DNA from: Icerya purchasi
Lineage: Eukaryota; Arthropoda; Insecta; Hemiptera; Monophlebidae
DNA: 64,000 bases
Direction: 5' to 3'
Assembly: GCA_039619475.1 (NCBI GenBank)
Contig: CM077116.1
Span: 456,567,576 to 456,631,575, forward strand
Shown: piece by piece, positions 38,301-53,300 of the stretch
Layout: the number at the start of each line of letters is the position of its first letter
Position numbering within the stretch: the stretch's first letter is position 1
Notes under the pieces: model-generated
Told to the model about the DNA's origin: nothing
Database searches by the model: none
What the model saw: only the letters and a program-made list of their open reading frames with translations
Translations under genes and position numbers: made by a program

Positions 38301-41300
38301 CCAGGCGAGCTCGGAAGAAAGAATGTTTCAGCAAAATTATTCTAAGTTAGCAAAGTTGGGAAGTCCCTAGTTAATCAGCCCAAAGAAGAAGAAAAATTTG
38401 TCAATCTTTTTTCTATCAATATAATTCCTAACATCACATGCAGTTCTTCCTTTATTAATTTTTAGTTGTTTTTTGTTTTTTAATATACACCTGCAGTATG
38501 ATTAAAACTGAAGACGTTTAGTATGAATTAATAAAGGTCAGTAGTCGCCTCTTTGAGCAAATGAATTTACTCTAGTTACTGGATAGTGCATCACGGCACA
38601 TTCTTGTTTTTAGCCTTCTTTATAATCTATCTAGCAATGTGGTCGTATACATCCTTCGAACTATTGGATTTACGTGCAATTGTAATACTTGGTGAAAGTT
38701 TTTATATTTCTGAAGATAGATTTTTGCGATTGTTTTTACATTCAAATCGTGGTGAATTATTTCGTTATTGAGGTAATATGAGGCGTTGCATATTATCCTC
38801 AATGCCTTCGACTGAAACTGTTGAATACGGTTACGATTGGTATTTACAAAAGTTTCCTCAGAGCTCAATTCCGTACTTACATTTTGAGACTAAAATCGTA
38901 CTGCTTTATTCTCCAGAGATAGGCTAAATTTTCTTCCTATTATGTAATACAATGCTGTGAAATATACATATGTCCAAGTTTTTACGTAAGTGTAGTAAGT
39001 GAGGTAGTCGTGTGAGCTTTCTATCCAATATTCCATTCGATGTATTTTACAGATACATCAAAAATTCGTTTTCATTTGTGATGTCGTAATTCATGTTATT
39101 TTCTTTAATTATAACGTTTTTCAACGTAAATTTATTACAATATTATTATTGATCTAATTTAATATCTAAAAATTATGATTAAAAAATTCGGCCTTGAATA
39201 AAAATATGAAGATGCGGTAATTTATGTTAATCCGAATGATTAGATCATTTTAAATGAACCCGTATCATTTATTTTTTTTATTTTCAAAGATAGTATTATT
39301 GTGAAAGAAAAATATTTATTAAAATCGAGAAAGAAAGAAAAAATACGGAACAAAATGAAAAAGGAAAATGTTTCTTCTTTCTTCAATAAATGATTTTTGA
39401 AAGTAGTATTTCGTCATTCTGTTGTTGTCTACATTATTCGTCTGCGTTTTGACCATTCTCTGCTGCCTTCCTCCCGTTTTCGTTTTTCGTTAATTTACTC
39501 TCCTCTTTACTCGTCCCTACTCAAATGAAGGTTTATTAAGTGTTCATCTCTTGCTGTTGAGCGTTCTTCCTTGTACTCCAGTTTGCTGCGACTTGGTTTT
39601 CCTGCTCTGTATTGCGCCTTTTACATCCTGTCTTTCCTTTTCCACATGCTGTTCCCGCTATTTATTCCTTCTTATTAGCAATATCTGATTGTTTCCGCCG
39701 GTGCATTGGAGCTTTGAAGTCGTCTCCCATTGCTGTAGTTCTTTCAGAAACCAATATGGTTCCTTCATACATTCGTCGATCTTATTTTACTTATCGTTTC
39801 TTGACAAATCGACTTCCTATTTCCTCGTCTAATACTTCTACATTTCCATATTACACAATTGACGCTTCTCTCCTAGGAAAATCCCTATTCTTTCTCGTAA
39901 ATCCAAACGACTTAAGCAATTTGCTTCTTACGTTTTAACAAACTCCCTTACATCACGCTTAACTATTCCAATTTTCTGCATCCTCCTAAGATATTCTCTC
40001 GTTCCGCTTTCCACAAGAACCTGCCGGCTCATGTAGCCGGATAGGAATATAACTCTGTCATTTAAAATCCTTATTTCCTTTTCACACTGTTATCTTTACT
40101 GATGGCTCGAAGACATCGGACCGTACGGGAGCTGCCTTTTCAGTCCCATCACTCAACTATTTTGGATCTTATAAAATGCTTTCTTTCTGTTCCATATTTA
40201 TCGCGGATTCTTCGTGCTATCCAGTACATCGTTTCCATAAATGACCCTAATAAATTTCTGCTAGTTTCGGATTTTAATGGTGGGCTACTGTCCATCTCCT
40301 CTCCTTTTCTTCATCACTCTACAGCTCTTATAATTCCCTCGATTCGTTCTCTTATCACTGGATGGTATATAGCGTTCGTTCCATACAAATCGATTTTTTA
40401 TGAACACCGAACCTTTTTGGCATGGAGGGTAATGGATTGGTTAATTCATTAGTCAGTCTGCCGTTCAGACTCGTCATTTTCTACCCAAATTTTCTTCTTC
40501 TAATCTTAATGTTATTTCCAAGAAGTGTCATCGTAGACGATGGCACGATATTTATTCCTTTTTATTCTTTAACCATGAAAATCCTTTTATCGTAATATTC
40601 AAATTCACCCTTCTCCTTATTCTTGGTACTATGACTTCCCTTATCTTTCGAGTTTTGTCTGTAGGCTTCGCCTTGACCATAGTCGGCTTCCCGTATCCTT
40701 TTTTCGTTTTTCTACGTCTTCTTCTCCTTTTTGTTTTTTCCATCCTGATAATTCTGATTTACTCAGCCGTTCAAATCACATCTTCTTCGAATACGCGTCC
40801 ATATTCATAGAACGCTCTCACTTTTATAGACAATCCTAAATCTTGGTTTGTCTACTCCATATAATACTTCTTTATTCTTTTACTTCCATACCTGGCGACT
40901 GGAGATCATTCCTATTATAGCATCTTTCATTTCTTCCACCACTAGTAGTATTTATTTCTAATTCGTTTCTCCCTTTCTTTCACTTAATCTAATGCTGGAA
41001 AATGCCCTTGGCTGGCGATTTCAAAAGAATTTAAAAAAAAAAAAAAGATTCCTTCCCTTCTAATTGTTTCTGAGTAAAGGTCTCTGGTTGACAAGTCCAA
41101 AAAAAAAGAAAAAAACCAAAAAGTAGTATTTATATTTACATTTGTTTGCTACAAACAACTTTTTCTCAATAATACAGTTCCTAAATAACAAAACAACAAT
41201 AAATGATAATTTACTTTTAGTTATCACTTGTTGTTTTTTTATTTAGGAAATATATTATTTTTAAAAAATACTTGGTTTTTTTTTACTAGCGATTCATGAA

Positions 41301-44300
41301 TTCTGCTCTGGAACGTTTGAATTGTTGGTTCTTAAAGAAATGAATTTAATTTTTTTATATATATGTATATATATATATCAGTGACGGATTCACGGGGGGG
41401 AATAGGAGACACCGCCCTGAAAGAACCAAATCCTTGATGAAAAAATTTTTTACAACAGAGAAGCTTAATTTATACTATAAAAAATTTGTATAAATGTTAT
41501 ACCTATAGATTTAATTATAACTAATATTTAATACTGTTTTCTAGTAAAAGTATTAACGTTACGTTTTTATTCTGTTTTAAATGCAACTGTCGCCGATCTT
41601 TTGTCTTTTTTATTTATTTTTAATTTATATTTTGCAATTTAAATGAAAATATTTCAATGAGAAAGCTCACGGACAAATAATTCGGATGGGATTACTAATA
41701 AAAATAAAAAAGAATTAAAGTCTAATAAAAAATACTGTCGTTCTAGTAATTCACTATTTAAATTCTAAACTACCATTTTAGCCACAATTTTATAATTTTT
41801 TTATTTTTCACCTAAAAACAAAACAAAATTTAAATTAAACTATAATAGTTATGTATTTTTAAAACATTTTTAAATTTCTAGAGAGGTCGCTGTTTGAGTT
41901 TCTTTACGAAACAAGGTGTTTCTCAAATTTACTGTCTACCGCATAAGATATTACGTAATTATACAACCCCTCCCATGTTTCTCTGGATCCTCCCCTGTAT
42001 GTATATATATTTTTTTAGCACGTTAACTATGGACATTGACCCAGCGCGAGTGATTTTATTTTGTTTTTTTTTTAACCCGGTTCTACCCGACTGCCATTGT
42101 CCCTATAATTCGCCTACGCTTCAATCACACTCTATTGTCCGCTTCCTGTTTTCGCCTCTCTTTGGTTTCCTCTCCTTATTGTCCCCTACATCCTAATGAA
42201 GCAGTTGTTTGTGATGCTGATCACATTTTCTTTGAGTGTTCTGCTCTTTCTGCGGAACGCTCTTCCCTTTATTTACTCCTTTTAAAGTCAAGGCTTCCTG
42301 CTCCTTACTGTGCTTCCTATATCCTGTCCATTCAATTTCAGTCTGTTGTTCCTGCCATTGGTTTCTTTATTTCTGTCGTTTCCGATCGAATTAAGTTTTA
42401 ATTAGTTAACACTGTTCTTCCTATTGTTTCTGGGTGGTCTCTGGTTGACGAGCCCAAAAAAAAAAAAAAAAAAAAAAAAAAATGAATAAAGCTGGAAAGA
42501 GAAAAAGACAAGTTTTTTTACTCTGTATAAATTTGTTTTTATACGACATAGTGATCCCATCGGCACAGTCTTTTTATTCTGTTACTCTGTTACCTTTGAC
42601 GTCTATAACTTCTGTTCTTCCGTTTCAACTTGTGAAGTGCGTCGCTCACTTCAGAAGTCAAAGCTGCTAGCTCAAAAAAATCATGACTATGCAAGAACGT
42701 ATTAATTAAAATTGGTAATTACACGCAGCACATGGACCATATATATATATTAAAAAAAACTTGGCCATTTTGGCCTCGCAAGGGGCTGTACCCCTTGACC
42801 CCTCTTGCTCATATTTCTGTCTCTTTCTCTTCTATACTTTGTATAAAATGATCAAAATTTACAACGTAATTCTAAATCGGTCCATATGAATATATCACAA
42901 AAATCCTATAAAATATAACAAACGTTACATAAAATTGGGACATTTTTTCTAATGATGGGTAGCCTAAGAATTACGTTGTAATTAAAAAAATAAAAAAAAA
43001 AATCTGTTCCTAAACTGAAAAAATACTTTTAGCTTCGTCTAGGATAAACTCTCCCTATTTCGTCCACAACTGTTATGGTATGTTCATGAGTTAAAAAGTA
43101 AAAATCAACAGCTTTGCCGTAATATTCAGACGGTGAATAAACGAATAAGACTACGTCGATGAATACAACACATTTTTTTATAATAAAACATCTGAAGGAC
43201 ATTTGTTGTGAAGAAACTTTTTAAAATTTACTTCTTCCCATTTGCTTGAATATGTCGGTGATATTCAGTGAAATTTCTCTATTTTTAACCAAAAAATAAT
43301 AATAAATTTAAACTTTGTGTAGAAATAATGTTTCTTAACGTTTTTACGTAAATAGTAATTTTTCTGCATTTCCACTGCATACTAAAATTCTATAATTAAT
43401 TCGTTCGTAACATAAAGTATTCGAAAACTTTAACTACATACACAAACAAATTTTTTCGTATTATTATGTATGTAGCCGCTGATTTAATTCCAATCTTGTC
43501 TTCAGCTCACACAATTCCTTATAACTCCGCAAAAAACATTTAACTCTTCCTCACCTAACGTAACTTTACTTTTTAATCTTTCGCTGATTCTTCCTTTTCC
43601 TCTTTTATTATAAGTAATGATTGGAATGCTTAGTCTTCTCTTTTTATAGCTGCAATGGTTAGAATGGCAACAGTTATGTACTGGAAAATATTTTTCTATA
43701 AAATGAATTCGCCCTAACGACAGTTCTCCTATATGCGTTTAAAGCCCTTCGTCTTCCAGTTCTATCGATCTATCATTTACTTCTCTTAATCTAAGTCTTA
43801 GGTATTTGTGGTCAACCCAAAATGAAATCTTTGGAAGCGATCCTATTCCTATCATTATTTCTTTTAATGATTTTCCTTCTTCCAATTCTTACGAGTTCTT
43901 TCTACAGTAAATTGATCCAGCTCTGCTCTTTTGTTGAGTATTCGCTCTCTTAAATTTCGGTTGATTTAAACCTAGCTTCTCAATATGTTCAACCTGTTGA
44001 ATTTACTTCTTCCACCTTAATCCCTTATTTTTCTCAACCGATCATCAACTCGTAAAAATCTAAAAGCTCTGTCTTTTTCTGATACGAAATGAAGACTGCA
44101 AGGTGGCGTTTAATTTATGCATGACCATTTTTAAAATGTTTCCCTCCTATCCTTTCCTTTCCAATTTTCTTAATGCTAAAGCGAAATTTGTTCTAAAAAC
44201 AACAAAGAAAAACTTTCGGAAAATATTCTGCTTCTATTTTTCTCAATCTACTCTTATTAATGCACGGAAAATGGCTGCACAGAAATATTTCATTTTTTTT

Positions 44301-47300
44301 TATAGATAAATGTTATTTAAACAAAGACAAAATAACACCTTAAATGATTTATAAAAAAAATGAACATAATCACAAAAAGGTTTTTTTGTTTTTTAATTAA
44401 ATGAAAAGTCTATAAAATTGAAGTTTTATCTTAAAATATCTGTTTAATATAAAATAAAACATTCATCTTAAATCTTATCCCGAATCAATTATGGGTGCCA
44501 GATGTAGCTCGGTCCTAAAATCTCTAGATCCTCTTCAGCATTCTGCCCGTATATCCCCCTCCCCCCTCTCCTATTGCAGGAATTATTATTCCCATCTAGA
44601 AACTTATACTTATCATGTGTGCATTCAGTCACACTCCTTCTTCAACACTTTCTACCCTCGTGTTTCTTAAATGATTCATTACCAGGAGAATCCTTGTTTT
44701 TTTATATCAAGGTAATACTACCAATAGCCAAATGGAAAAGATTATATTTACTAAAAGTTTTATAGAAAAACAAAAATATAGACTAATCTAGAAGAAATAG
44801 AGCATATAAAAATGGTACATTTCTAAAGATGGATACTCTTTTTGTAATTCTAAGGGATACGGGGCCTCCATATTTCTTAATATATGTACTTGTAATTGAT
44901 GCACGTGGTTACTGAAAGGTTGGTAATCGTGTATTTTCTCATACCTCTTACACTAACCGATAAATTTAAATGGTGGTATATTCCATCAAGTCGATTATTT
45001 TACTCGAGTAATAATAGTTATTAAAACTAATAAAGATAAATTATTAAAACATTTAAAAGAAAATTAAATCGATGATTATAATTGTATCTTTTCACTTTTA
45101 ATATATTTTGTTTCGCCGTTGTCTTATTACTATTCTGTTCAGTTATGATAGGACAAAAATTTGTTCGACTTTTTACAAAAGAAAAAAAAAATCGCCTGTA
45201 TTGTAATTAATATTGGACAGGTATACAGATTTCTTCGCATTTGTAAAAGGTAATTATTACGAGCACGTTGTCGTATACATCGATTATATCAATAAATGAA
45301 AGTTTTTTTTGTTTTTTTTGTTTTTTTTTAGGATATGGACTTGTATTTCATCATTCGTGTCCAACATTTTTGCTTTTACAAAGTAAGTTGATCTTGATAG
45401 AAGTTAATAACTCTAGTTAAATTGAAACAAATTTTCAAAACAGCAGTTGTCAGTTCGACACTTTTGAAAAATTTAAAAAACAACTATTCTACATTTTTTT
45501 TTTTTGTCATATAATAACAGTTATTAAGGAAGCACTTCATCTAGTTTTATAACAATTATATTTTTTAAATAGGAAATTCAAATCGATATAACGCTGTTGA
45601 GGATGATACTCGACGCCAAACTGACTCTTCTTCATTAGATGGTTTAATTAGTCAATCTAGTTGGATATGCGATTGCGCACATTGTCCTCAGACGAAGTGG
45701 TATCGATTCGATTATTATCCAATATGCGCTGAGAAATCAGGTCAGAAATATAATTTTGACAGCTGGTGCCATTTCGATTGTGAAAACAAATGCATCCGAC
45801 ATACCGGTTGGTAATTAACTTACACAATTAAATTTTCTCATTTGTAATTATACTTACATACGCTGAGCGAAAATCGTATTAATAGTAGAATAATTTTTAA
45901 GCATAACATGTAGTTTATAATTCATTAAAATCGATATTAGACGAAAAAAAATGTAATAAAAGTAATATTTCAGTTTGAAATATATTTAATAAAAATTCGA
46001 TGAAACAAAATTAAATATCAATTTTAACTTACACCGCCATTATAAGAGGAATTGTAGAAATCGGGTTCAGTTTGGTTTCTGACAAAACAATAAGTCTAGA
46101 TACAGTTTCTTTATTTTACATATATCTCTGATATAATATTTCGTAGTGGTTGACGGGAAAAATTCTGTCTCTGAACTCTGAAATACTTTTCAATAACAAT
46201 TGGTTTTTAAGTTTATACTTAGAATAATGATCCCATGCAATTTAGTTGAAATTATAATTATACGCTTCACAATACAGTTTAGTAGGGATAGGCCAACGAT
46301 GTACATATATATAAATGGAACATCAGTAAAAATTGCTTTAAATTGCAATATATAAAATTTGTTATTAAAAACGAAAAATAACGAATCATAAATGCAAACA
46401 ACCAAATGAAATAAACGAAAAAAAATTGAAATAAATACTCGAAGAACCTTTTTTTCAATTCAAATCGTGCTCTAAAACAAAAAATTTTCAATGAACGATG
46501 CAGTATTTTCAACAAAAAAATAGTCAATAAATTTTATCTTTTTAAAGTGAAAAATCGGTAAACTGTTGATTTTTATTTTTATTATAGGATATACGTATTT
46601 GTATTTACATCGGGGATACTGTGTACCTGACATGCATGATATCGGTAAGTAATTTGAATTATGCGTAAAAATAAATAAGTAATACAAAATCCGTTTTGTT
46701 TTCATTTATTAGAGATTCTTTTTTTTTTCTTCTGAAGTGGATACCTAAAGCCCCCTGCTGAGTTACGCCGATTCTTCTTCTTTCGTATGGCGAACAGCCA
46801 TGTCAGCAATTTACTTAATTATAATTCTACATCCAGACCCTGTAACCATGACAGAGCGGATGGCGTCATTAAACCCAAATCTTGCGAATCTCCGTTAAAG
46901 CGTCTTTTTGGGCACTCGAATGCTGTGTTCAACGGTTTGTCGCAGGTGACCACAATCGCAGGACGGATTATTAAAATTACATCTTGCCAATCTAGAGAGT
47001 ATCGCCCTACTCATTCCTTCAACGTTGATCTGCATTATTCGTGTGGTTCGAGGTGATTTTCCCGTCGTCTCCTTGTAGCCTTGAAAAAGGCTGTTTCGGA
47101 ATTTCTGACGTTGGCTCATAATGACGAGAGGTACATATATACAAGTTCGCCGCCTGTGTCCGTATACTTTAGCCGGCATTGATACCGTTGCCCGGGGTGC
47201 ACTACGAGGAAGCGTATACGGGGAGCACCCCAGTTACGCCGATGAGTAATTTTAGTAAATACATACAATTAACCACGCAAAAAATCTCTTTAACTGAACA

Positions 47301-50300
47301 ATATAATATCTAGAAAAATGTTGTTGCCACCAGTAATGTAAAGGTTTGATTTAAAATTCCAATACTTCAAAATTAATGCTTTGATCATTCATAAAAAAAT
47401 ATGTGAAATAGCGGATTAATTGAATTACTGGAATTCAAATTTCCGTTTTGCGAGCGAAAACTTTTGATTGTGCAACAGCTCTTAGATTAAAATTATTTTA
47501 AAAACTATCCTAAAAAAATTGTTTTTAAGCTATTATATCCTAAATCATAATAGTGAAATTATCAGTTGCTTCTTATTTCAGTTATATAATTTTTAAGATA
47601 TAATTTACTTAGAAACGATTTTCAAAAGGATTTATAGCGTCACGGAAATTATTAAAATGGAATTCGATGTAAAATACTAACACAGAAAAAAAATTAATTC
47701 CCGGGGCTTAGATACGTTGCATAAAGCGAATAGAATCGTTATTGAGCAACAAATTTTCAAGTCTTCCAGATTCTGTTAATAATAAAATGTAGCCAGCATA
47801 TTATAAACTAAAACGTCTTTTGCCAAGTTCATGTCGCCTTGATTACAGCGTAATAAAAAAAATTTCATATAAACGGTTTTATATATTATTTTTATACGAT
47901 TATTGTACGTTTAACTTAATTAAATTAAGATTAAAACAAACTGAAAAAGTAAATCGTAGACGCCCACAGAACACTGTTTTTGATAATGCATTATCAAATT
48001 TTAGAACATCAATAAATTAACATGACTAGTAAAATAGGAAAATTAATAATATATTTCATATTGTAAAGCAGCAACATGTTTCGTAGTTAAGAACGCAGTC
48101 CACGATATACTTCCAATCACACTTGATACGAATTCATCGATAATTTAATAATAATGTCAACCGTCTAGGTTAAGGGTTATTCAAGATTTTTCTCTCTCGT
48201 TACTTCTAAATATTTTTAATTCCTTTTTTGGTTCCACTTGTACTCCTCGTTTTTGGAACACTTTAACTATTGTTCTTTAAATGTAGGTGAATACATGCCT
48301 GTTTGTTATAAACTGTATAATAAAAACCAACTTCAGTAACAAATAAATATAAGGGTAAAAATAATTTATAACAATAAATCAACTAAATACCTTATTTAGG
48401 AACGTTTTCAGGTATAACCCATCATCAGCTAAAACTAACTTAAACAAAACACAAAACACACTGGAAAGAATATAAGGAATACATGTGTATATATAGTAAA
48501 TGCATAGGAGGAACAAATATAGAAGGTATAAAAATCAATGGCGTGAAATTACCAATACTCAATACAAAATAAAATAGAACAACCTAAAATTAAACTTTTA
48601 TATTAAAAAGTGAGTTATTATTATTAGGTAATTGATCGTTTAAAATGTTGTTTTTATATTTATTTATGTAATAATTTTCTGCGTTATTCATAACGTTTCC
48701 TTTGCCATAAGTGGCCAAAACTTCTTATTCCAAAACTCAATTTTCCTTCGTTTCGTCCTATTCTCTTGCTTCGTGTGTTAGAAAGATTTTTGAAAGTTTA
48801 ATTAGCAAACGTCTCACCTAATGGCTTGAGCATAGCAATCTATTACCTAATAATATGTTCGGTTTTTGTCCTAGCCCACTAGATTGTATCAGCATGTTTC
48901 TATCGGTCGTTTATATTTCATTTTTTAATAAAAAGAATTTGATTGCTCCTTTCGTGGACATATCAACTGCCTTTAATATCGTTCACCTTCCCACACTCTT
49001 TGACATAATGGTCTCATTCAACATTTTTCTCCACTCTGTTTCTCTTATTATTACTCTCTTTCAATAACTGTAATTTTTTCCTCTCCTTTCTACTCTGCCA
49101 CAACGTTAATTTTTTGAGAGTTACCCCACAGCTCCCGTCTTAGTTCTACGTTCTTTAATATCTATTAAAATCGCTTCTATTCTTCTTAATTCTCCTTTGC
49201 TTTTCTTTGCTGACGATGCGCCCATCTACTCTTCCGACCGCAGTACCTCGTTAACTAACTCTTGTCTTCTGAGCATGCGAAAATTCCTAAAAAATGCTCT
49301 TTCGAATATTCACCTCTTTATTTTTCCTCCTAAATCCTCGTCTGTTATCTTTACTCTTCATGCTTTGGATCCTTATTTTATTAGTTTTACTTTAAATGGC
49401 GTCCAATTCCTCTTGTAAACTCTTTTCGCTATTTAGGAATCTCTCTTGACCACTGTCTCTCCTTTCACAATCACATTAATCATCGATATCTCTCTCAAAA
49501 AACTTAGTCTGTTAAAAGCCCTCTCTCATACCAGTCGGGGAGGCAATTTCTGTATCCTACTCATAAATTCTTATCATTCGCTCTATCCCAGATTACTGTT
49601 GCTTCCTTTATGGAAAATCCTCCAGGTATCTTCTTCAAAATTAGATCGCATCCAAAATATCTGTCTTTTTCTCTGCTTTGGTGCCCTGAGATCTACTTCA
49701 ATTCCGGCTATCCTTGCTGAATCCCATACTCCTCCTCTCTTCATTCAAAAATATCCTATTTAGATTATCTCTTTTCGATTAAGCGCCTGCCTATTTATTC
49801 TTCTTCACTTATCTTACTCCTCTATTTAAGTTTTTTAGTCAACGTTGGCCGAATATTTTATTTCCATGAAAAGTAAACGGACAGAGTGGAACGTACAGTT
49901 TCAAAAAAAATTGTCTTTGTTAGAATAGAAAACTTTTGAATTATTCAACAAAGTGAAACAGAGATAGTCTATAGAATTACGGTATTCTTTCTACCGTGTA
50001 AGACCGTTTGAAGAATACGACTTTCATACCGCCCTAATTTTCTCCCGTATGCCTTCGTTAGCTGTACGAAACTAACTCTTAACATATAAAGTTTATAAAG
50101 AAGAATGACAATCGAGGAAAATAGTTAAATTTTAATAAAAATAATGGTGAGCAGTGTATTTATTTTTAATCTCGCCGGCAAACTTTGTATATAATTGATA
50201 TTTGATGGAGACGAAAAACAAAAATGATAATAAGGATAAGTGAAATTTAATTTTGTATATTTATTCGCAGTATTTTCAGACAAATCGGATACCACTGTGA

Positions 50301-53300
50301 CAAAGGAGGTGGATAATTGCGAACTCTGTATTGCTCAATGTAAAGGACTCTATTATCCAGTATGTGCAAAAGGTCCATTAGGAGAATATTTGTCGTTTAA
50401 AAGCAGATGCCATTTAAGATGTCACAACCAATGCTACTTTCAAAACCGGAATGCCTGTAAGTGATTAACGATTTAAATTCGTCTTTCATTAAATTAAAAT
50501 TAAACGAAAAAAAAAAAGTTGATCAGTTTCCACGTACTTAATTGTATTGGTTTGTTTTTTTTTTTGACCCGACCTACGCCGTTTTCTCAGTTTTCTAAAA
50601 TTTTTAAATATTTAATAAAGCTCTCTACTGATTACTGAAAATAGTTTGTCAATGATTAATTTTTCGTCGAAATAGGTAATGTTTTTTAATTATTCAAAAA
50701 CATAAATATATTAACCGATCTCTTCCACCGCTGAATTTAGCACATTTTGTTGTATATAATGTTCTAAAGATCTCTACATAGTAAAGTTAATGCGAATAAG
50801 AACTGGACACTGTCCTGCCACTTACTTAGATTTGGTATAAAGAGTGAACCGAAATACAAAAAATAGAATGAGGATCATCCAATTCTTAGTCGTATTTTAC
50901 GATGTAGTCTTCTTCCAAACTTCTATTTGTACGAAATGATGGCTAGTTAATGGTTTCCTTTTGAATGGATATATGTATATACCTAACCTTTAGTTTCATT
51001 AATTCTCGAGTATTCTTTATTTTTCGCTGTATCCGGTTCATTGATAGACGACATTTCTCCAATTATAAATTCGTTTATAAAGATCGGCTCTTGTCAATCT
51101 ATCGGCCATCTCATTTCCAAATATTCCGCAAAAAGCTGGAACCCACTTAAAGTTCACTCTAGTCAAATATCTGTCCAGTTTAATAAATATTCTTCTTATT
51201 TGGTAATCAACGTTACACATTAAATTAATTTATGTAGAGTCTGTTACTGTAAATAATCTTTTCCTCTTACAATTCTTAACGTATTATAAAGCTTCAAATA
51301 CAGCATACATTTCTACATATTCATAATTTACGATATATTTTAGATGTCTGTTTATTGGCGTAATAAAATTCCGACACATATGTTTACTCTGATGTTTATC
51401 AAAGCAAATCCATCTGTATAAATAATAATCTGAATAATCTCTACTTAATATATAGCTACATATGGCATTACTGTATTTGATCGGAAACCAGAAACCTGGT
51501 CAATATCTAACTTAACTAATATACACGAGTATGTCAGAACCAGCTCACTCAACTTGTAGTTGTTATAAGTATTTAAAATTTGTTAATTCCATGTAACTGA
51601 TATCAGTAAAGGGAATTTCGGTTTTGATATTTTTTATCTAGTTAATTTGTTTGTAAAATTTTTATTGATGTTGCGACTTCTGCTTTTTGCAATTCTAATA
51701 GCGAATTCAGCGCAACGCCGTTTTAGTCTAACTGATATTGGAAATTCTTCGACTTCAACTAACTTAAGAGTGCACCAGTGTGCAAACTACGTAGCATTGA
51801 GTACATTACCTGTAATTGTTTTATCTTCGATTTATTAATAATATTTCGGCCACATATTCTAAATAAGATATGATTATCGCCTCGTATATCATGAGATTCG
51901 TTATAAGGTAAGCTCCCCCACCTGGATCCTGTTAATGCTCTTGAATAGTTCATTTCTTTCTCACATTTAATCAGATTGTACTTTACTATTCCATAATAAT
52001 TTACCATCAGAAATTACCATCAGATATTTAACCTAGTTATTTTGAAATTTAATAAGAGGCGGCGCTATAATTCTTTTGCCGGAAAGATTATTACCTGCGT
52101 TTTCTCAATTGCCTGTTTACAATGTTCAAATTACTTCGAAACGACAATATGACTTTTGTAGTCTCTTTATCACTACCGCTTAATATTTGCTGGTGTTTTT
52201 TTTTTTTTTTGCGAAATGTTAAAATGGCTCTTCGCAATATCAGCATCGTTACGTAGAGGAGAAAAGATCGACAGAACCGCTAAAGAAAATAAAATCATTG
52301 CGTAGCAAAACTCGAAGTATACATGTCGTGACATTCGACAAGAATTAATTGAAACGTACGGTGAATTAATTTAGAAAAATTACCACAAAGGGAGAAAGAG
52401 ACAACAACTACGTTTTAGCAGATCGAATAAACATCAGTAACTCTAAACAAGTTTTTTTTTGTGTCAAAACAATGTAAAAATGTAGATTCAAAGTAAATAA
52501 AAGATGTGATATACCGACATTTACTACCCAATGTAGACATCATATTTTTATGAGTTCCTGACCATGTTAACGGGTTGACTTGGCTGCAAGGACAACTCTG
52601 TTTAGCCTGATGCCGTTTAACGATGTACTGCTTCGATCGGGACCATCAGTCTTTCAAATGTACTTTTCCGAAAAATGGAATGAACAGCAGTCGAATCAAA
52701 CGCCTGACTTCGATTCATAAAGTCTAGCATCGATCCATGGTGCGTTGCTCCCTATCACACATAAGATATTCTCAATCCTGCCGAGGTTGCGGTTGAGATA
52801 CACGGCATTGTCTCATGACTACGTTTTTGTGTGGGCTTAAGAACATCTGCTTAAACGGTATCAGCATACCCCCCCAGTGCTTAAAGCCATAACCCAATCC
52901 ATTGTCTCTGTTGTCAAATGATCCAAACTGTGTTCGGACGGTTTTGAATTTTGCTGTATCTCCTACTATAGCTTCCACCGAGTCTAGGCACCGTAATAGC
53001 CCGGGTTGCTACACACGGCATCTCGATTTATACTAATAATTAAACAAAAAAAAATACCTAAGGAAATAATACAGAAGGACAAAATAGAAGAATCGCTTTA
53101 GAAAGAAAAAAATATAAAAAAAATAAACTTAAAATAAGAGACAATACGACAGGCGTGTAGTAAAAATAACAACAAAAGTAGGGAAAAATATATAGATTAC
53201 AAAACAAAAAAAATAGATTATATTTATCGAAAAGGTAAGTACAAAAATAAATTAAGATATAGATAACTTACATTATATGACGATATGTATAATTTAAGTT

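Noticed and set aside
38304..38345. Possible gene B exon after TTTCCAG near 38304
   Set aside because: In phase 1 it gives a short cysteine-free peptide and stop, and it lies in a LINE tail. Exon 3 at 45332 supplies the needed cysteine instead.
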